DNA of 64,000 nucleotides from Limosilactobacillus reuteri (GCF_003072625.1 NZ_CP027805.1:1759501-1823500); one strand, 5' to 3'; shown: positions 9,625-20,076, counted from the first letter of the stretch. Notes: generated by a model not told the origin, from the sequence alone. A program made the numbers and translations.

Positions 9625-10092
9625 ATGAAATATCAAGAAACCAAAGAAACACTTAATCAATTAGTTGCTGATCTGAGTCAAATGGCAATGATAATTCATC
9701 AAACTCACTGGTATATGCGTGGCACTAACTTTCTAAAGCTTCACCCATTAATGGACCAATTTATGGATGAAATCAACGATCAACTTGATGTAATATCTGA
9801 ACGATTATTAACTCTCGACGGTGAACCTTATTCGACCCTTAAAGAAATCGCAACCCATACGAAAATTAAAGACTGGCCAGGAAACTTTGATAAAACAACG
9901 CCAGAACGACTTGCACATTTAGTCGCCGGTTATCGTTATCTTGAGGACCTTTATCAGCATGGAATTGAAGTGACTGATATTGAAAAAGATTATTCTACCC
10001 AAGATATCTTCATCAGTTTTAAGACGACAATTGAAAAGAAAATCTGGATGCTGCAAGCAGAATTAGATCAGGCACCAGAAATTAATAATTAA
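9625..10092 (+). CDS. dps: Dps family ferritin-like DNA protection protein
   Basis: A 155-residue ferritin-like four-helix protein. The Dps ferroxidase signature residues are present early (HQTHWYMRG, about residues 27-35) together with FMDEINDQLDVISERL, matching the His/Asp/Glu inter-subunit iron site. Dps dodecamers oxidise and store Fe2+ and limit hydroxyl-radical damage to DNA. The gene is monocistronic with an AAAAGGAG binding site and a strong bidirectional terminator. Some Lactobacillus Dps proteins bind no DNA; the N-terminus here (MKYQETKETLN) lacks a long basic tail. Confidence 0.9.
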   Translation: MKYQETKETLNQLVADLSQMAMIIHQTHWYMRGTNFLKLHPLMDQFMDEINDQLDVISERLLTLDGEPYSTLKEIATHTKIKDWPGNFDKTTPERLAHLVAGYRYLEDLYQHGIEVTDIEKDYSTQDIFISFKTTIEKKIWMLQAELDQAPEINN

Positions 10093-10097
10093 TACCT

Positions 10098-10140
10098 AGG
10101 AGGCTAAGAGAAAACTTTTATTTTCTCTCAGCCTCCCATA
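10098..10140. terminator. Bidirectional terminator between dps and the amino-acid permease
   Basis: AGGAGGCTAAGAGAAAA pairs with TTTTCTCTCAGCCTCC around a short CTTTTA loop. It serves the convergent dps (plus) and permease (minus) genes. Confidence 0.88.
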
Positions 10141-10151
10141 TTTTTAAATAG

Positions 10152-11579
10152 TTAATTTTTCTGGACCGATGACTTATTAAGTTGCTCTTCTTTCTTATCC
10201 CGATTTCTTAAATCCTCAAGCCATTTCATATGCTTTTCTTCATAACTACGATCTTTCTTGATAAAGAAGTATGCCGCCATGGCAAGAATGGCGATGACAG
10301 TTCCGACAAGCAGGGTCTTAGCCGTAAAATTGGTAACCATATAACAAGAAACTAATAATGCAAAGCTGGGGATAAGATATTTCCCGGGTAATTTGAAACC
10401 GTATGTTGGATATTCGTTACTATGTTCAAATTTAATGACGGCAAGAATCGAGGGAACATATTGAATGAATGAGGCCAAGACTGTACAACTAACCAAGAAG
10501 AGATAACTCTGGGTAGCGAATAAAGCAGAAAGGATGGATGTTAATAAAGTTCCGACCCATGGGGCATCATGCTTATTCTTCTTCCCAATAAACTTTGGCA
10601 ACATCCCGTGCTCATTGGCCATTGAAGCAATTAACGATGGCGTGTTAAACGAAGCTGAAAAGGCAACCCCAAAGATACTTACAAGCATCCCAAAAATAAT
10701 AAAGGCATATCCCCACTTACCAATAGTGGTTCCGAGTCCCTTCGCAAGGGCACCTCCCAACGCATTAGCTAGTGGTGTCGAGTACCCGCCTAATTTAGTC
10801 CCGGAAAGTCCAACGGCAACGGTCATCATCAATGCATCCAAAATAGTTACACTAACCATGACTGCAATTAACACCCGAGGAATATTCTTTTCTGGATTCT
10901 TCATTTGCTTAGCAGCAATTGGTAAAAATGAAAAACCAGTAAAAAGATAAAAGATCGGGGTAAAAGCTTCACCAAAATGATGAATAAATGGCATTGGTCC
11001 CTTTAAAGCTGCTTGGGGAATCACTGGTGAGAAGTTAGCTTTATGGATGAAGAAGACCCCAACGACAATAAAGATGATCAGCGTAAGAATCTTCGCAGCC
11101 GCTGATACATTATTAACCAGTTTAACAAGACCGCGGCCGAAGAAATTAATAACCGCAAAGAGTACAATTAAGCCAAAAGCAGCAACCCCATAGATAAGCG
11201 GCCGATTAAAGATTGGCAAAAAACTCTTGAGGGTAGTTAATAAAGCAACAATTTCCGCTGAAAGAGTACAGCAGCCTAAGAACCAGGTAAAAATTCCTAG
11301 CTCATAACCGGTGAATCTTCCAAATGCATGATAAGAATAAAGCCATGCTGCCCCTGAGCCGGTAAAACGACTAGAAAGATCGGCATAACATAGGGCGATC
11401 AATGAGACGGTTATTGCTGTACATAGCAAAACTGCTACAGCCGATAAGTTCATGTACCGATAAATAACAGATGGCAGTAAAAATGTTCCTGAGCCAATTA
11501 CTCCATTAATCCCTAAAAAGTAAATTGAGATGAAAGACAGCTTTTTAGGTACTGATTTTTGATTACTGATAATGACCAC
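10152..11579 (-). CDS. APC-family amino acid permease
   Basis: A 475-residue cytoplasmic-membrane amino-acid/polyamine/organocation transporter with about 12 hydrophobic segments. The helix-1 substrate motif GINGVIGSGTFLLP (residues 24-37) is typical of the superfamily. The C-terminal tail is charged and cytoplasmic (KKDRSYEEKHMKWLEDLRNRDKK). The substrate is unknown. The start is uncertain: GTG at 11579 is the longest option and its Shine-Dalgarno sequence is close or overlapping. A close paralogue, now frameshifted, lies at 42.7-44.0 kb and matches through most of its length, indicating an old duplication. Confidence 0.88.
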   Translation of the reverse strand: MVIISNQKSVPKKLSFISIYFLGINGVIGSGTFLLPSVIYRYMNLSAVAVLLCTAITVSLIALCYADLSSRFTGSGAAWLYSYHAFGRFTGYELGIFTWFLGCCTLSAEIVALLTTLKSFLPIFNRPLIYGVAAFGLIVLFAVINFFGRGLVKLVNNVSAAAKILTLIIFIVVGVFFIHKANFSPVIPQAALKGPMPFIHHFGEAFTPIFYLFTGFSFLPIAAKQMKNPEKNIPRVLIAVMVSVTILDALMMTVAVGLSGTKLGGYSTPLANALGGALAKGLGTTIGKWGYAFIIFGMLVSIFGVAFSASFNTPSLIASMANEHGMLPKFIGKKNKHDAPWVGTLLTSILSALFATQSYLFLVSCTVLASFIQYVPSILAVIKFEHSNEYPTYGFKLPGKYLIPSFALLVSCYMVTNFTAKTLLVGTVIAILAMAAYFFIKKDRSYEEKHMKWLEDLRNRDKKEEQLNKSSVQKN

Positions 11580-11719
11580 CCCACATAAATTTTATAATTC
11601 CATTTATATTGTAGCCTTTTTCAAATAAAAAGGTAAATTATCAGCTATTCTAATCTCAATCTTTTCCGAAATTGTTATACAATTAAGAACGTACTTATAT
11701 TTTATAAAGGATGAATAAA

Positions 11720-12367
11720 ATGGCACAGAAGATTGAGAATTTTATTTTTGATATTGACGGCACTTTAATTGATACTATTGATATGTATATGCCAGCAATG
11801 ATTGATACGTTAGCTCAACACGGTCACCCAGTTGCACCCGATAAAGTAGAGCAAACTAAGCATGATTTATTTGGTATTACCGGACAAGATGCCCTCCGTC
11901 TTGCTGGAATTAGTGAGGATGAGATCCCAGCGATTCAACAAGACTGGTTTAAGCTAGCTTATCAACGTGCTGACCAAGTAAAAGTAATTGAAGGAATTCC
12001 GGAAATGCTTAATACCCTTGCCAATCGTGAAGATGCAAAGATCGCCATCGCAACTTCCAAACTCGCTGACGAATACCAAGAATACTTCGTTAACAAATAT
12101 GACTTTGCAAAGTTATTTAAGGTTGCCATTACGTCTGCGGACACTAAAAGGCATAAGCCAGCTCCAGATCCTATTTTAGCGGCAATGGATAAAATGGGAG
12201 CAGATCCCGCAACTGCTGTTTATATTGGGGACACGATCAATGATATGAAAGCCGCCCATGCAGCCGGTGCCAAGTTTGCAGGCGCCCTTTACTCTTCCGC
12301 AAATCCCGACAGTATTAAAGACGCTGATTTCCCATTAATGAAGCCGGCTGATCTCTTAGAAATTTAA
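11720..12367 (+). CDS. HAD-superfamily phosphatase (phosphoglycolate phosphatase-like)
   Basis: A 215-residue haloacid-dehalogenase hydrolase. Motif I is DIDGTLID (nucleophile Asp11, acid Asp13); motif II is the T in IAIATSKL; the motif III lysine is in KRHKPAPDP; motif IV is YIGDTINDMKAA. A helical cap lies between motifs I and II (C1 cap). It should hydrolyse a small phosphorylated metabolite; Gph or PpaX-like activity is possible but not certain. I prefer ATG 11720, spaced correctly from AAAGGA, over the ATG at 11711. Confidence 0.88.
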   Translation: MAQKIENFIFDIDGTLIDTIDMYMPAMIDTLAQHGHPVAPDKVEQTKHDLFGITGQDALRLAGISEDEIPAIQQDWFKLAYQRADQVKVIEGIPEMLNTLANREDAKIAIATSKLADEYQEYFVNKYDFAKLFKVAITSADTKRHKPAPDPILAAMDKMGADPATAVYIGDTINDMKAAHAAGAKFAGALYSSANPDSIKDADFPLMKPADLLEI

Positions 12368-12373
12368 AACAAA

Positions 12374-12420
12374 TAAGGAGTCTCTGATGTTTAGAATTCA
12401 AACGTTAGAGACTTCTTTTA
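12374..12420 (+). terminator. Intrinsic terminator after the HAD gene
   Basis: GGAGTCTCTGATGTTT pairs with AAACGTTAGAGACTTC, then TTTTA. Confidence 0.75.
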
Positions 12421-12460
12421 ATTGTTATTCATGTCCGCCTTAAGAATTTTATTAATAATA

Positions 12461-13309
12461 CTACTTTGGGGTCTTTACATGCTCTGCGACATATTCTTGA
12501 GCTGTTTTTTCCGTCATTTGGTAAACATTAACGAGGGCAGCCACTATTTCTGACGGTGCAGTCTTTTGACTGGTTAAAAACTTAACTAATTTTTGTTTCG
12601 ACTCTTCTCTTTCTTCTCGCCGTGCGTCCATTAAATCAAGCTCGAACTTCATAAAGCCTCGTCTCCTCTCTGGCTCCTGCTTAATCTTAATAATCTCGTC
12701 TTGAATCTTAGTAATAAACTTACTCTTATTGTCTACTTGATTACGCATTAAAGCAAGGAAGTTCTTAATCGGCTGCTCATCTTTAGTAAATTCTTTAGCC
12801 AAAGCATTAAAGATCACAACTGTCCGTTGGTCGCCTAGTTTCAACTGATGATTACGGGTACATGCCATTTCAAACACATAACGGGCCCAACCATAGCCAA
12901 AATAATCAAAATCACAAAACATGATCACATAGGTCGGATGAAGACTTAAATCGCGATAATCTTTGCCCGGCAAGAGTAATCCATGATCTACTTGCTCTTG
13001 ATAATACCGCAAGCGATAAGGCAATTTCTGTCGGTCAGCTACCTGAATCTCAATAACAATAATGTTGCCATCTTCATCCTGCACATAAACATCATAACGG
13101 ACGCGCCAGCCAGCTACGACATTAATATCTTTTTGAGTTGTTAACTGGACGATCTGAGTTGCCTTTAAATAGGGTAATGCACGATTAATCAATTCTAAAC
13201 AAATTCCCTTATTCTGCATAACCATCCCGAACATCGGATCACTTGTAATAGTCATCTTTTCCCACTTTTCGAGGGCCTTTTCATAGTTCTCTGGCAATTT
13301 CTTACACAT
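12461..13309 (-). CDS. Rpn/PDDEXK-type nuclease-transposase family protein
   Basis: A 282-residue protein of the Rpn/DUF4351-like PD-(D/E)XK family, often annotated as a recombination-promoting nuclease or PD-(D/E)XK transposase. The nuclease core is visible as RYDVYVQDEDG followed by IVIEIQ (Asp73, Glu87, Gln89). The C-terminus is a charged helix (RRGFMKFELDLMDARREEREESKQK). Family members act in RecA-independent horizontal recombination or as anti-phage nucleases; which applies here is unknown. It sits next to a decayed IS1182 element. Confidence 0.8.
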   Translation of the reverse strand: MCKKLPENYEKALEKWEKMTITSDPMFGMVMQNKGICLELINRALPYLKATQIVQLTTQKDINVVAGWRVRYDVYVQDEDGNIIVIEIQVADRQKLPYRLRYYQEQVDHGLLLPGKDYRDLSLHPTYVIMFCDFDYFGYGWARYVFEMACTRNHQLKLGDQRTVVIFNALAKEFTKDEQPIKNFLALMRNQVDNKSKFITKIQDEIIKIKQEPERRRGFMKFELDLMDARREEREESKQKLVKFLTSQKTAPSEIVAALVNVYQMTEKTAQEYVAEHVKTPK

Positions 13310-13412
13310 TTCCTCAATCCTTTCGCTCTACCTCACTATAAAGATATATACGTAAAAAATTGCCTTTTGCACTAAAAAAGAGGAGGCCGGGAAAAAACTC
13401 ATAGTTGAAAAT

Positions 13413-13459
13413 AAAAATCCGTACAATGAATTCTACAAAGATTCATTGTACGGATTTTT
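13413..13459 (+). terminator. Hairpin at the left end of the IS1182 element
   Basis: AAAATCCGTACAATGAA pairs perfectly with TTCATTGTACGGATTTT and is followed by a short T run. It could block read-through transcription into the transposase gene; a transposition role is also possible. Confidence 0.6.
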
Positions 13460-13527
13460 ATGTAACAGGAAATCGTTCCTGATATGATGTAATTACCCCT
13501 AAAAACAAACAAAGAGGAGCGATTTTC

Positions 13528-15066
13528 ATGTATCAAAATTATATCACAGGGCAAAGTAGCGACTACCGGTCGCCCACTTTCTCATCCAGCGATTATGCTT
13601 AAAATTTTATTATTTGCCTATTCACGTCAAACTTATTCTGGTCGGAAAATTGAGTTGATGCTTGAAGAGAATTTACCAATGCGTTGGTTGGCACGTGATC
13701 ATACCTATAGTTACCATACAATTAATAATTTTCGCCAAAGTCAACACGCTAATAATTTAATCAAACGTTCTTTTGTGTACTTTACGATGGCATTAAAGGA
13801 TCACGGACTAATTCAAAGTGATGCTTTCTTTATTGATGGGACAAAGCTTGAGGCGGATGCCAATAAGTATTCATTTACTTGGCGTCGAGCTGTTGAAAAA
13901 TATCATGCAAAATTAAAAGAAAAAACAATCAAACTTTACGAAGATTTAGTCGAAAAACGGGTAGTTAAAGCGATGAGTTCAGAACTAGTGGGAACCGCTA
14001 ATGGAATGGCTCTTATGGCTGAAAATATTGATGATAAAATCAGTGAATTGAATGAAGAAATAGCTCAAGAACCTAAAGTAATCAAGGGTGGTTCAGTTAA
14101 GAAACGACGACGCCGTTTCTTAAAAAAGATTCGTCGACAATTAAAAGAAGACTTTATACCTCGTGCTAATAAGTATGAAGAAGCAGAAGATATCTTTAAG
14201 GGCCGCAATAGCTTTTCAAAAACAGATCATGATGCCACATTCATGTGTATGAAAGAAGATCCAATGAAAAACCGAGAATTGAAACCTGGATACAACTTAC
14301 AAATCGCTACCCACAATCAATTTGTTCTTGATTATGCCTTGTATTCTAATCCGACAGATACTAGAACATTAGTACCATTTCTTGCTCAATTTCATTCTTT
14401 AGATTTCTTTGATCATATCGTGGCTGATGCAGGGTATGGTAGTGAATATAATTACACGACAATTATTGATCAGTTTGAAAAACAGCCTGTTATTCCATAT
14501 ACGACTTACCAAAAGGAACAGAAACGAAAATACAAAACTGATCCAACTAAATCACAAAACTGGCAATATAATGCCGAAGATGATTATTACATTGACCATC
14601 TAGGAGTTCGTTTTAGTTTTTATCGTTACAGTCGAAGAATTGATAAATATGGATTTAAACGTGATTTTAAACTTTATCGGGCAGATAAACATCAATTATC
14701 AGTACAATTAGATCAATTAGCGAAAACACCAAGTGGACGTCAACGCTATATGCAAGTTAATCCAACTTGGAATTACTATAAAGCTAAAGTTAAAGCAACC
14801 CTCTCAAGTGACGAAGGTAAGGCAATTTATCGTCGACGTAAGTACGACGTTGAACCCGTTTTCGGTCACATGAAGAGGGATTTTGGCGTACGCCGAACAC
14901 ATTACGTGGGCAACGCGCTGTGGAAAATGACACCGGATTAACACTAATGGCTATGAATTTAACAAAATTGGGAAAGTTAGTAGCTCAAGCAGGGACAAAA
15001 TTAATTGAAAAAGGAAAAATCCGAACCGTAATTTCTGGAAAATCAAAATTATGGTTCGGATTTTAA
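13528..15066 (+). pseudogene. IS1182-family transposase, internally deleted and frameshifted
   Basis: Translation begins MYQNYITGQSS with AGAGGAGC upstream, then shifts frame. The familiar GRPLSHPAIMLKILLFAYSRQ continues in the next frame, and about 35 residues expected between the two are missing. The central DDE region follows intact (FIDGTKLEADANKYSFTW; DADYG-type block VADAGYGSEYN). Near 14904 one T is missing, so RRTHLRGQRAVENDTG becomes RRTHYVGNALW and stops early; the normal C-terminus (TLMAMNLTKLGKLVAQ onward) is present in the alternative frame to 15066. The result is a non-autonomous relic. Confidence 0.88.
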
Positions 15067-15279
15067 TATTCAGAGGAAGGAATTTAATAGTTAATTCCCA
15101 GCCTCAGCCTCACCCCTTTTTAAAAATAATCAATCAAGAACAACATATAAATATCAACAAACTTTACTCGTTTATCACCTTTGACTATACAGGAATAAAT
15201 TTTTTTCGGCTCAATGATATTATGTCTACCAGGAGGCGTCGAAATCATATTAGCATTATCTTTTTCGGTCCACTTACTA

Positions 15280-15817
15280 TTACGTCTCTTTTCGCGCATA
15301 AAGAGAATAATGTTTGCTTTGACGGTATAATTTTTTTGCCTTCTTTACAGTTACTAATTTAAGTGTTTTTGCCCCCTGCGAGTCTTTTCCTACGTATGCA
15401 ATAATGAAGTGTTTTCACAATAAATTGTTTGTACTATTTAAAATGTAATATTCATTATAAAGCGTTTTGTTATCTTTATCGTAGCATCTAATATTTATTG
15501 CTTGCGGCTTTTGTCCAATCAATGGATTACTGGCGTTTTTGGTTCCTAAATAAGTAAATAAAGCAATTAAAATACCAAAAGCGATGAGGGCCACATATCC
15601 CCACCGCTTATTATTTTTTCGGGGTGTAATTTCGCGTGAAACTAGCTGATGATTACTTTGACTTAGCTTCGTATGACATACCGAACATTCTCGTAACCCT
15701 AATGCATTAACTTTTCCACAATTAGGACAGACTAAGCCCCTTAAGAGGTTTCCCACAATTCTCACAGACTTCGGCATCGTCTGGATTTAATGTATTACAG
15801 TAGGGACATTTTTTCAT
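15280..15817 (-). pseudogene. Zinc-ribbon membrane protein, broken
   Basis: The gene starts [22 protein letters not shown] at 15817, a four-cysteine zinc ribbon. Frame is lost near 15740 and resumes with a second ribbon, CPNCGKVNALGLRECSVCH. A single membrane helix (YVALIAFGILIALFTYLG) and an extracellular domain follow. An in-frame TGA at 15415-15417 cuts the protein, yet the same frame stays open for another 45 codons (KHFIIAYVGKDSQG... to TAA at 15280), which suggests a nonsense change. Its ATG overlaps the stop of the preceding reductase gene. Function unknown; zinc-ribbon plus one helix is common in Firmicutes envelope proteins. Confidence 0.75.
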
Positions 15818-16809
15818 TTAGTAATCCCCATTGAAGAGCTGTGCATTGCCATTCGCTTATCGGGATAAAGTTCTTAGCTAGGGCGGTTACTGCAGTCGGT
15901 GCTTCCCCAAAGCCAGCCGCAATCAATGCGACTTTCCCAGGGTAGGTCACACCATCCCCGATCGCGTATACCCCTTTAATATTAGTCTCCATCATTGAAT
16001 CAACTTCGATCAAGTTGCGTTCTGCTGCTAAGTCAAGGACCACTGATTCAAGGCGGCATTGTTAGAGGTAAAGCCATAGTTAACCACAATCTTATCCACA
16101 TTCAACTGTGCTTCGTCGTCACTACGCATCTTTTTAAGATCGAGCGTTACCGTTTCATCATCTTCCACCGTTAATGCGCGTGGTAAGAAAGGCGTATCCA
16201 ATTGCACAGATGATTGTTTAAGCTGGGTCACAGTATGCTCCAGGCCGCGGAACTGGTCCCGCCGATGGACAAGGTGCACTTCCTTGGCAACAGGTTCAAG
16301 CATCAAGGCAATATCAATCGCGGAGTCTCCCCCACCGAGAATGGCAACCCGCTTGTCCGCATAATCAGCTTTATGATTAACAAAGTAGGAAAGTTGTTTA
16401 CCTTCAATCTCGGCTGCTCCCTCCAAAGCGAGCTTACGAGGAGTAAACGCTCCGTTACCAAGAGCAATGATTACTGCTCGTGACCGGGATACCCGCTTTG
16501 CTGATTTGATGGTAAAGGTTCCATCATCTTCTTTGATAACGTCCTCAACGGTTTCGCCAAGGAATTGGTCAATCGGTGACACTGCCATCTGTTCTTCTAG
16601 CTTAGCGATCAGGTCGTGTCCAGTTGCGCCTGGCATTCCTGCTACATCCCAAACTTGTTTTTCCGGATAGAGTGCCCCTACTTGACCCCCAAGTTGTGGA
16701 AGGCTTTCAATTAGCTGGGCATCTAATTCATGAAGGCACAATAAAATGAAGCAAACATTCCGGCCGGACCTCCACCAATAATTGTCACATCATAAATTTT
16801 CTCTGCCAT
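15814..16809 (-). pseudogene. Ferredoxin/flavodoxin-NADP+ reductase (thioredoxin reductase-like), frameshifted
   Basis: The fragments join into one TrxB-like flavoprotein of about 330 residues. It starts MAEKIYDVTIIGGGPAGMFA (FAD motif) at 16809, continues after a shift near 16740 with LHELDAQLIESLPQLGGQ, carries the NADP motif ILGGGDSAIDIA, then shifts again near 16043 into [13 protein letters not shown]...GVYAIGDG, and a third time near 15866 before ending ...[11 protein letters not shown] at 15814. No redox CxxC is seen, which fits the ferredoxin-NADP reductase (YumC) group rather than thioredoxin reductase. The family supplies electrons to ferredoxin or flavodoxin and is often essential, so sequence error is a real alternative to decay. 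Confidence 0.85.
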
Positions 16810-16972
16810 TTCTCTTATAATCCTTTCATTTTCATCTCTAGAAGTATTATATCATCTTTATTTTTTGTAAAATTTCGTAAGCGGTCTCAAATTTTAATTG
16901 TAATTATTCCAAATTTAAATTAACATATTATATACAGAGATTGATTTTGCTTAAATTGGAGGAATAAATACT

Positions 16973-17934
16973 ATGGCAAAACGTAAAATGATTCTTGATT
17001 TAGATACTGGTGTTGATGACGCTTTAGCTATTGCTTATGCGCTCGCTGACCCAGAAGTTGATCTAATCGGAATTGTAAGTTCATACGGTATAACCTATTA
17101 GATGTTTGTGCCGAAAACAGCCTTAAGTTATTGGAACTATTAGGTCACACTGATATTCCAGTATTTAAGGGTCTTCCACATTCATGCACTACTGACCACT
17201 TTGATGTAATGCAAGTTTCAAAGGATATCCACGGAGACAACGGTATCGGTGATGTTGAGTTACCTGCTCCAAGTCGGGCCCTTGAAGAACAATCCGGTGT
17301 TGATTTCTACATTGAAGCTGCTCACAAGTACGGCAAGGACCTAATCATCATCCCTACTGGTCCAATGACAAACTTAGCTGCTGCCTTGAAGAAGGATCCT
17401 GAAATTGCGGACTTGATTGGTAATGTCACATTCATGGGTGGTGCCTTAACTGTTGAAGGTAATGTTACTCCTGTCGCAGAAGCTAACATTAACCAAGATC
17501 CAAAGGCTGCCGATGAAGTAATGAAGTCCAACTTGCCACTTACGATGGTTGGTCTTGATGTTACTCTTCGGACTCTTCTTACTAAGAACGAAACAAAGCA
17601 ATGGCGTGAATTAGGCACTGCTTCCGGTAAGGCCTTTGCTGATATTACCGACTTCTACATCGACGCTTACTACAATCTTGATATTGATAAGCGTGGTTGT
17701 GCCCTCCACGATCCATTAGCTGTTGGTGTTGGTATTGACCCATCATTTGTTTCAACTATTAGCTTATTCATGAAGGTTGTTTACCAAGAAGGACCTTACT
17801 ATGGTCGGACAATCGGTGACAACGCTAAGTTAAACGATCCTAACCCCAATGTTAAGGTTGCCGTTAACGTTGACAAAGAACGTTACCTCAAGGCCTTCAT
17901 GGACCGCTTAAACAAGCTTTTCAAAGAAAACTAA
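16973..17934 (+). pseudogene. Inosine-uridine nucleoside hydrolase, single frameshift
   Basis: GGAGGAATAAATACT precedes the ATG. The protein opens MAKRKMILDLDTGVDDALAIAYA, the nucleoside-hydrolase Ca2+-binding Asp cluster, but a missing base near 17090 (GGTATAACC where GGTAATAACC is expected) stops it at codon 43. The rest is open from LLDVCAEN to 17934 and includes IIPTGPMTNLA and CALHDPLAV (the distal active site). If functional it would cleave purine/pyrimidine ribonucleosides to base and ribose for salvage. With one indel only, a sequencing error is quite possible. Confidence 0.87.
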
Positions 17935-17943
17935 ATTTAATTA

Positions 17944-17985
17944 AGAGGCTGTTGATAATAATTCTCCAGTCTCTTTTCATTTTAC
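17944..17985 (+). terminator. Intrinsic terminator after the nucleoside hydrolase
   Basis: AGAGGCTG pairs with CAGTCTCT (one G-U) across a loop of about 16 nt, then TTTTCATTTT. Confidence 0.7.
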
Positions 17986-18073
17986 AAGGCGTTATTTTCC
18001 TGTTTTTCTTCGATAGTTGTTATAATAAATTTGTATAAGGTTGTTTTGATTTTACTAAGGAAGTGTCTTATCA

Positions 18074-18824
<751 letters not shown>

Positions 18825-18847
18825 TATTCACAAAAAACAAAACAAAA

Positions 18848-19020
18848 GGGAGCGCGACAGAAGTCACTCGTGACTTCGTTTTTCGACGCGAAGCTAGCCT
18901 CTGGGAGCCCCGCAAGCAACAATAGGCCTCCAATGTTCGGTTTTACCGGACGTTGGAGGCCATTGGTGTACTGCGCCATTTGTCTTTTATGAAAATAACT
19001 TGGCTTATGTCACAATTCCT
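18848..19020 (+). repeat. Intergenic structured repeat, copy 1
   Basis: This ~173-bp stretch between the broken SDR and the TSUP gene recurs at 48018-48190 with about 85-90% identity by eye. It contains two hairpins: GAAGTCA/TGACTTC with a 4-nt loop, and a 16-bp stem GGCCTCCAATGTTCGG against CCGGACGTTGGAGGCC. It begins GGGAGCG and ends ATGTCACAATTCC. No open reading frame is conserved between copies. See the findings for the compensatory changes. Confidence 0.85.
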
Positions 19021-19026
19021 TTTGTT

Positions 19027-19824
19027 TCACATTAAATTCCGAATTACCAATGAAACTGCCAAAATCAACGATCCAATCCCGACAATTATTTGCATCAGAC
19101 GACCAGGCAGGTGGCGAACAATAATTGGTCCTAAGTAGCCTCCGATTACATTTCCAATCATCAACGGAATAACATAATTCCAATAAATTGTCGTCTCAAG
19201 TGCGAACACTATCCAGGATGTTGTATTTGTAACAGTCATCGCAACATTTTTTAGCGCATTATTAACTGCAAAGCTCTTTTGCCGATTGATCACTGTCAGC
19301 AAAGTTAGCATTAACACTCCGGCACCCGCATTAAAGAAACCCGAATAGATTCCGACAATAAAAATACCAATGATTGATAAAAATTGGCCGATCCGTGATT
19401 TACCAAATAATTTACTGTTTCCTGCCATCGTCCCCGTACTTTGCTTCGGATGATGGGGAAACAACAAGATAATTCCAGCTAACGCAACGCATAATGGCAC
19501 CAGTTCCGCAAACAACTTACTGGGGACAGCAAACAGTAAAAAAGCCCCAATAACGGAACCAGCAAATACCAATGGTAGAATAATCCATAATTGCCGTCGA
19601 TTATGCTCTAATTCCTTAAACGATGAAAAGACCGAACTATAGTTACCCGTAATTGTCGAAAAAGCACTCGTTACGTTTGCCATCACTGGCGGTAATCCTA
19701 ATGCAAGCAGTGATGGGTACGAGACTAGTGATGCTAAACCAGCGGCTGCACTAATAATCCCCGAAAGAATCCCAATCCCTAGTAATAATAAAATAAAAAC
19801 TACTCCACTCATTTTTTTAACCAT
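19027..19824 (-). CDS. TSUP (TauE/SafE) family membrane transporter
   Basis: A 265-residue protein with 7-8 hydrophobic segments. The duplicated TSUP pattern is visible: GIISAAAGLASLVSYPSLLALGLPP in the first half and GFFNAGAGVLMLTLL in the second. The family exports sulfite, sulfoacetate or other small organic anions; no substrate can be assigned. It is transcribed toward the repeat element and away from the TPP riboswitch. The reading frame is intact although most of its neighbours are broken. Confidence 0.87.
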   Translation of the reverse strand: MVKKMSGVVFILLLLGIGILSGIISAAAGLASLVSYPSLLALGLPPVMANVTSAFSTITGNYSSVFSSFKELEHNRRQLWIILPLVFAGSVIGAFLLFAVPSKLFAELVPLCVALAGIILLFPHHPKQSTGTMAGNSKLFGKSRIGQFLSIIGIFIVGIYSGFFNAGAGVLMLTLLTVINRQKSFAVNNALKNVAMTVTNTTSWIVFALETTIYWNYVIPLMIGNVIGGYLGPIIVRHLPGRLMQIIVGIGSLILAVSLVIRNLM

Positions 19825-19886
19825 CCCTTTAAATGCTAGTATTAATTGTAAACCACTTTTCTAAAATAAGTAACCTAATTAACGAT

Positions 19887-19915
19887 TTGCATTCCGTTAT
19901 AATATAAGCTATGAT
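19887..19915 (+). promoter_or_regulatory. Promoter of the thiamine-transporter operon
   Basis: TTGCAT (19887-19892), a 17-bp spacer and TATGAT (19910-19915) lie just upstream of the TPP riboswitch. Confidence 0.75.
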
Positions 19916-19927
19916 AATGGAAAACAA

Positions 19928-20003
19928 ATCTGGGGTGCCAAACGGCTGAGATAATACCCATTGAACCTGCTCTGGTTAATACCAGCGAAGGGAAATTCAG
20001 TGA
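19928..20003 (+). promoter_or_regulatory. TPP riboswitch (THI element)
   Basis: The conserved blocks are present in order: CTGGGGTGCC, GGCTGAGATAATACCC, TTGAACCTG and CTGGTTAATACCAGCGAAGGGAA. It is followed by a terminator at 20020-20050, so bound thiamine pyrophosphate should end transcription before the ykoE gene. The aptamer itself looks intact although the two genes that follow carry frameshifts. Confidence 0.96.
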
Positions 20004-20019
20004 TATTAACTTAATGATT

Positions 20020-20050
20020 AACTCCATGATTTTTTGTCATGGAGTTTTTT
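20020..20050 (+). terminator. Riboswitch-controlled terminator
   Basis: ACTCCATGA pairs with TCATGGAGT and is followed by TTTTTT; it is the expression platform of the TPP riboswitch. Confidence 0.9.
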
Positions 20051-20076
20051 GCCCTTATATCTTAAGGAGTTTTATT

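Larger units (their letters stand above)
13383..15105 (+). mobile_element. Degenerate IS1182-family insertion sequence
   Basis: The boundaries are set by imperfect terminal inverted repeats: GAGGCCGGGAAAAAACT at 13383 and, in reverse complement, GAGGCTGGGAATTAACT ending at 15105. Each end also has a long hairpin (13413-13459 and 15016-15064). The transposase inside has an internal deletion and a one-base frameshift, so this copy should not move by itself. I could not identify a convincing target duplication. Confidence 0.8.

Noticed and set aside
15051-15362. A plus-strand frame of 103 codons after the IS1182 element
   Set aside because: It overlaps the inverted repeat and the broken zinc-ribbon gene on the other strand and has no binding site.
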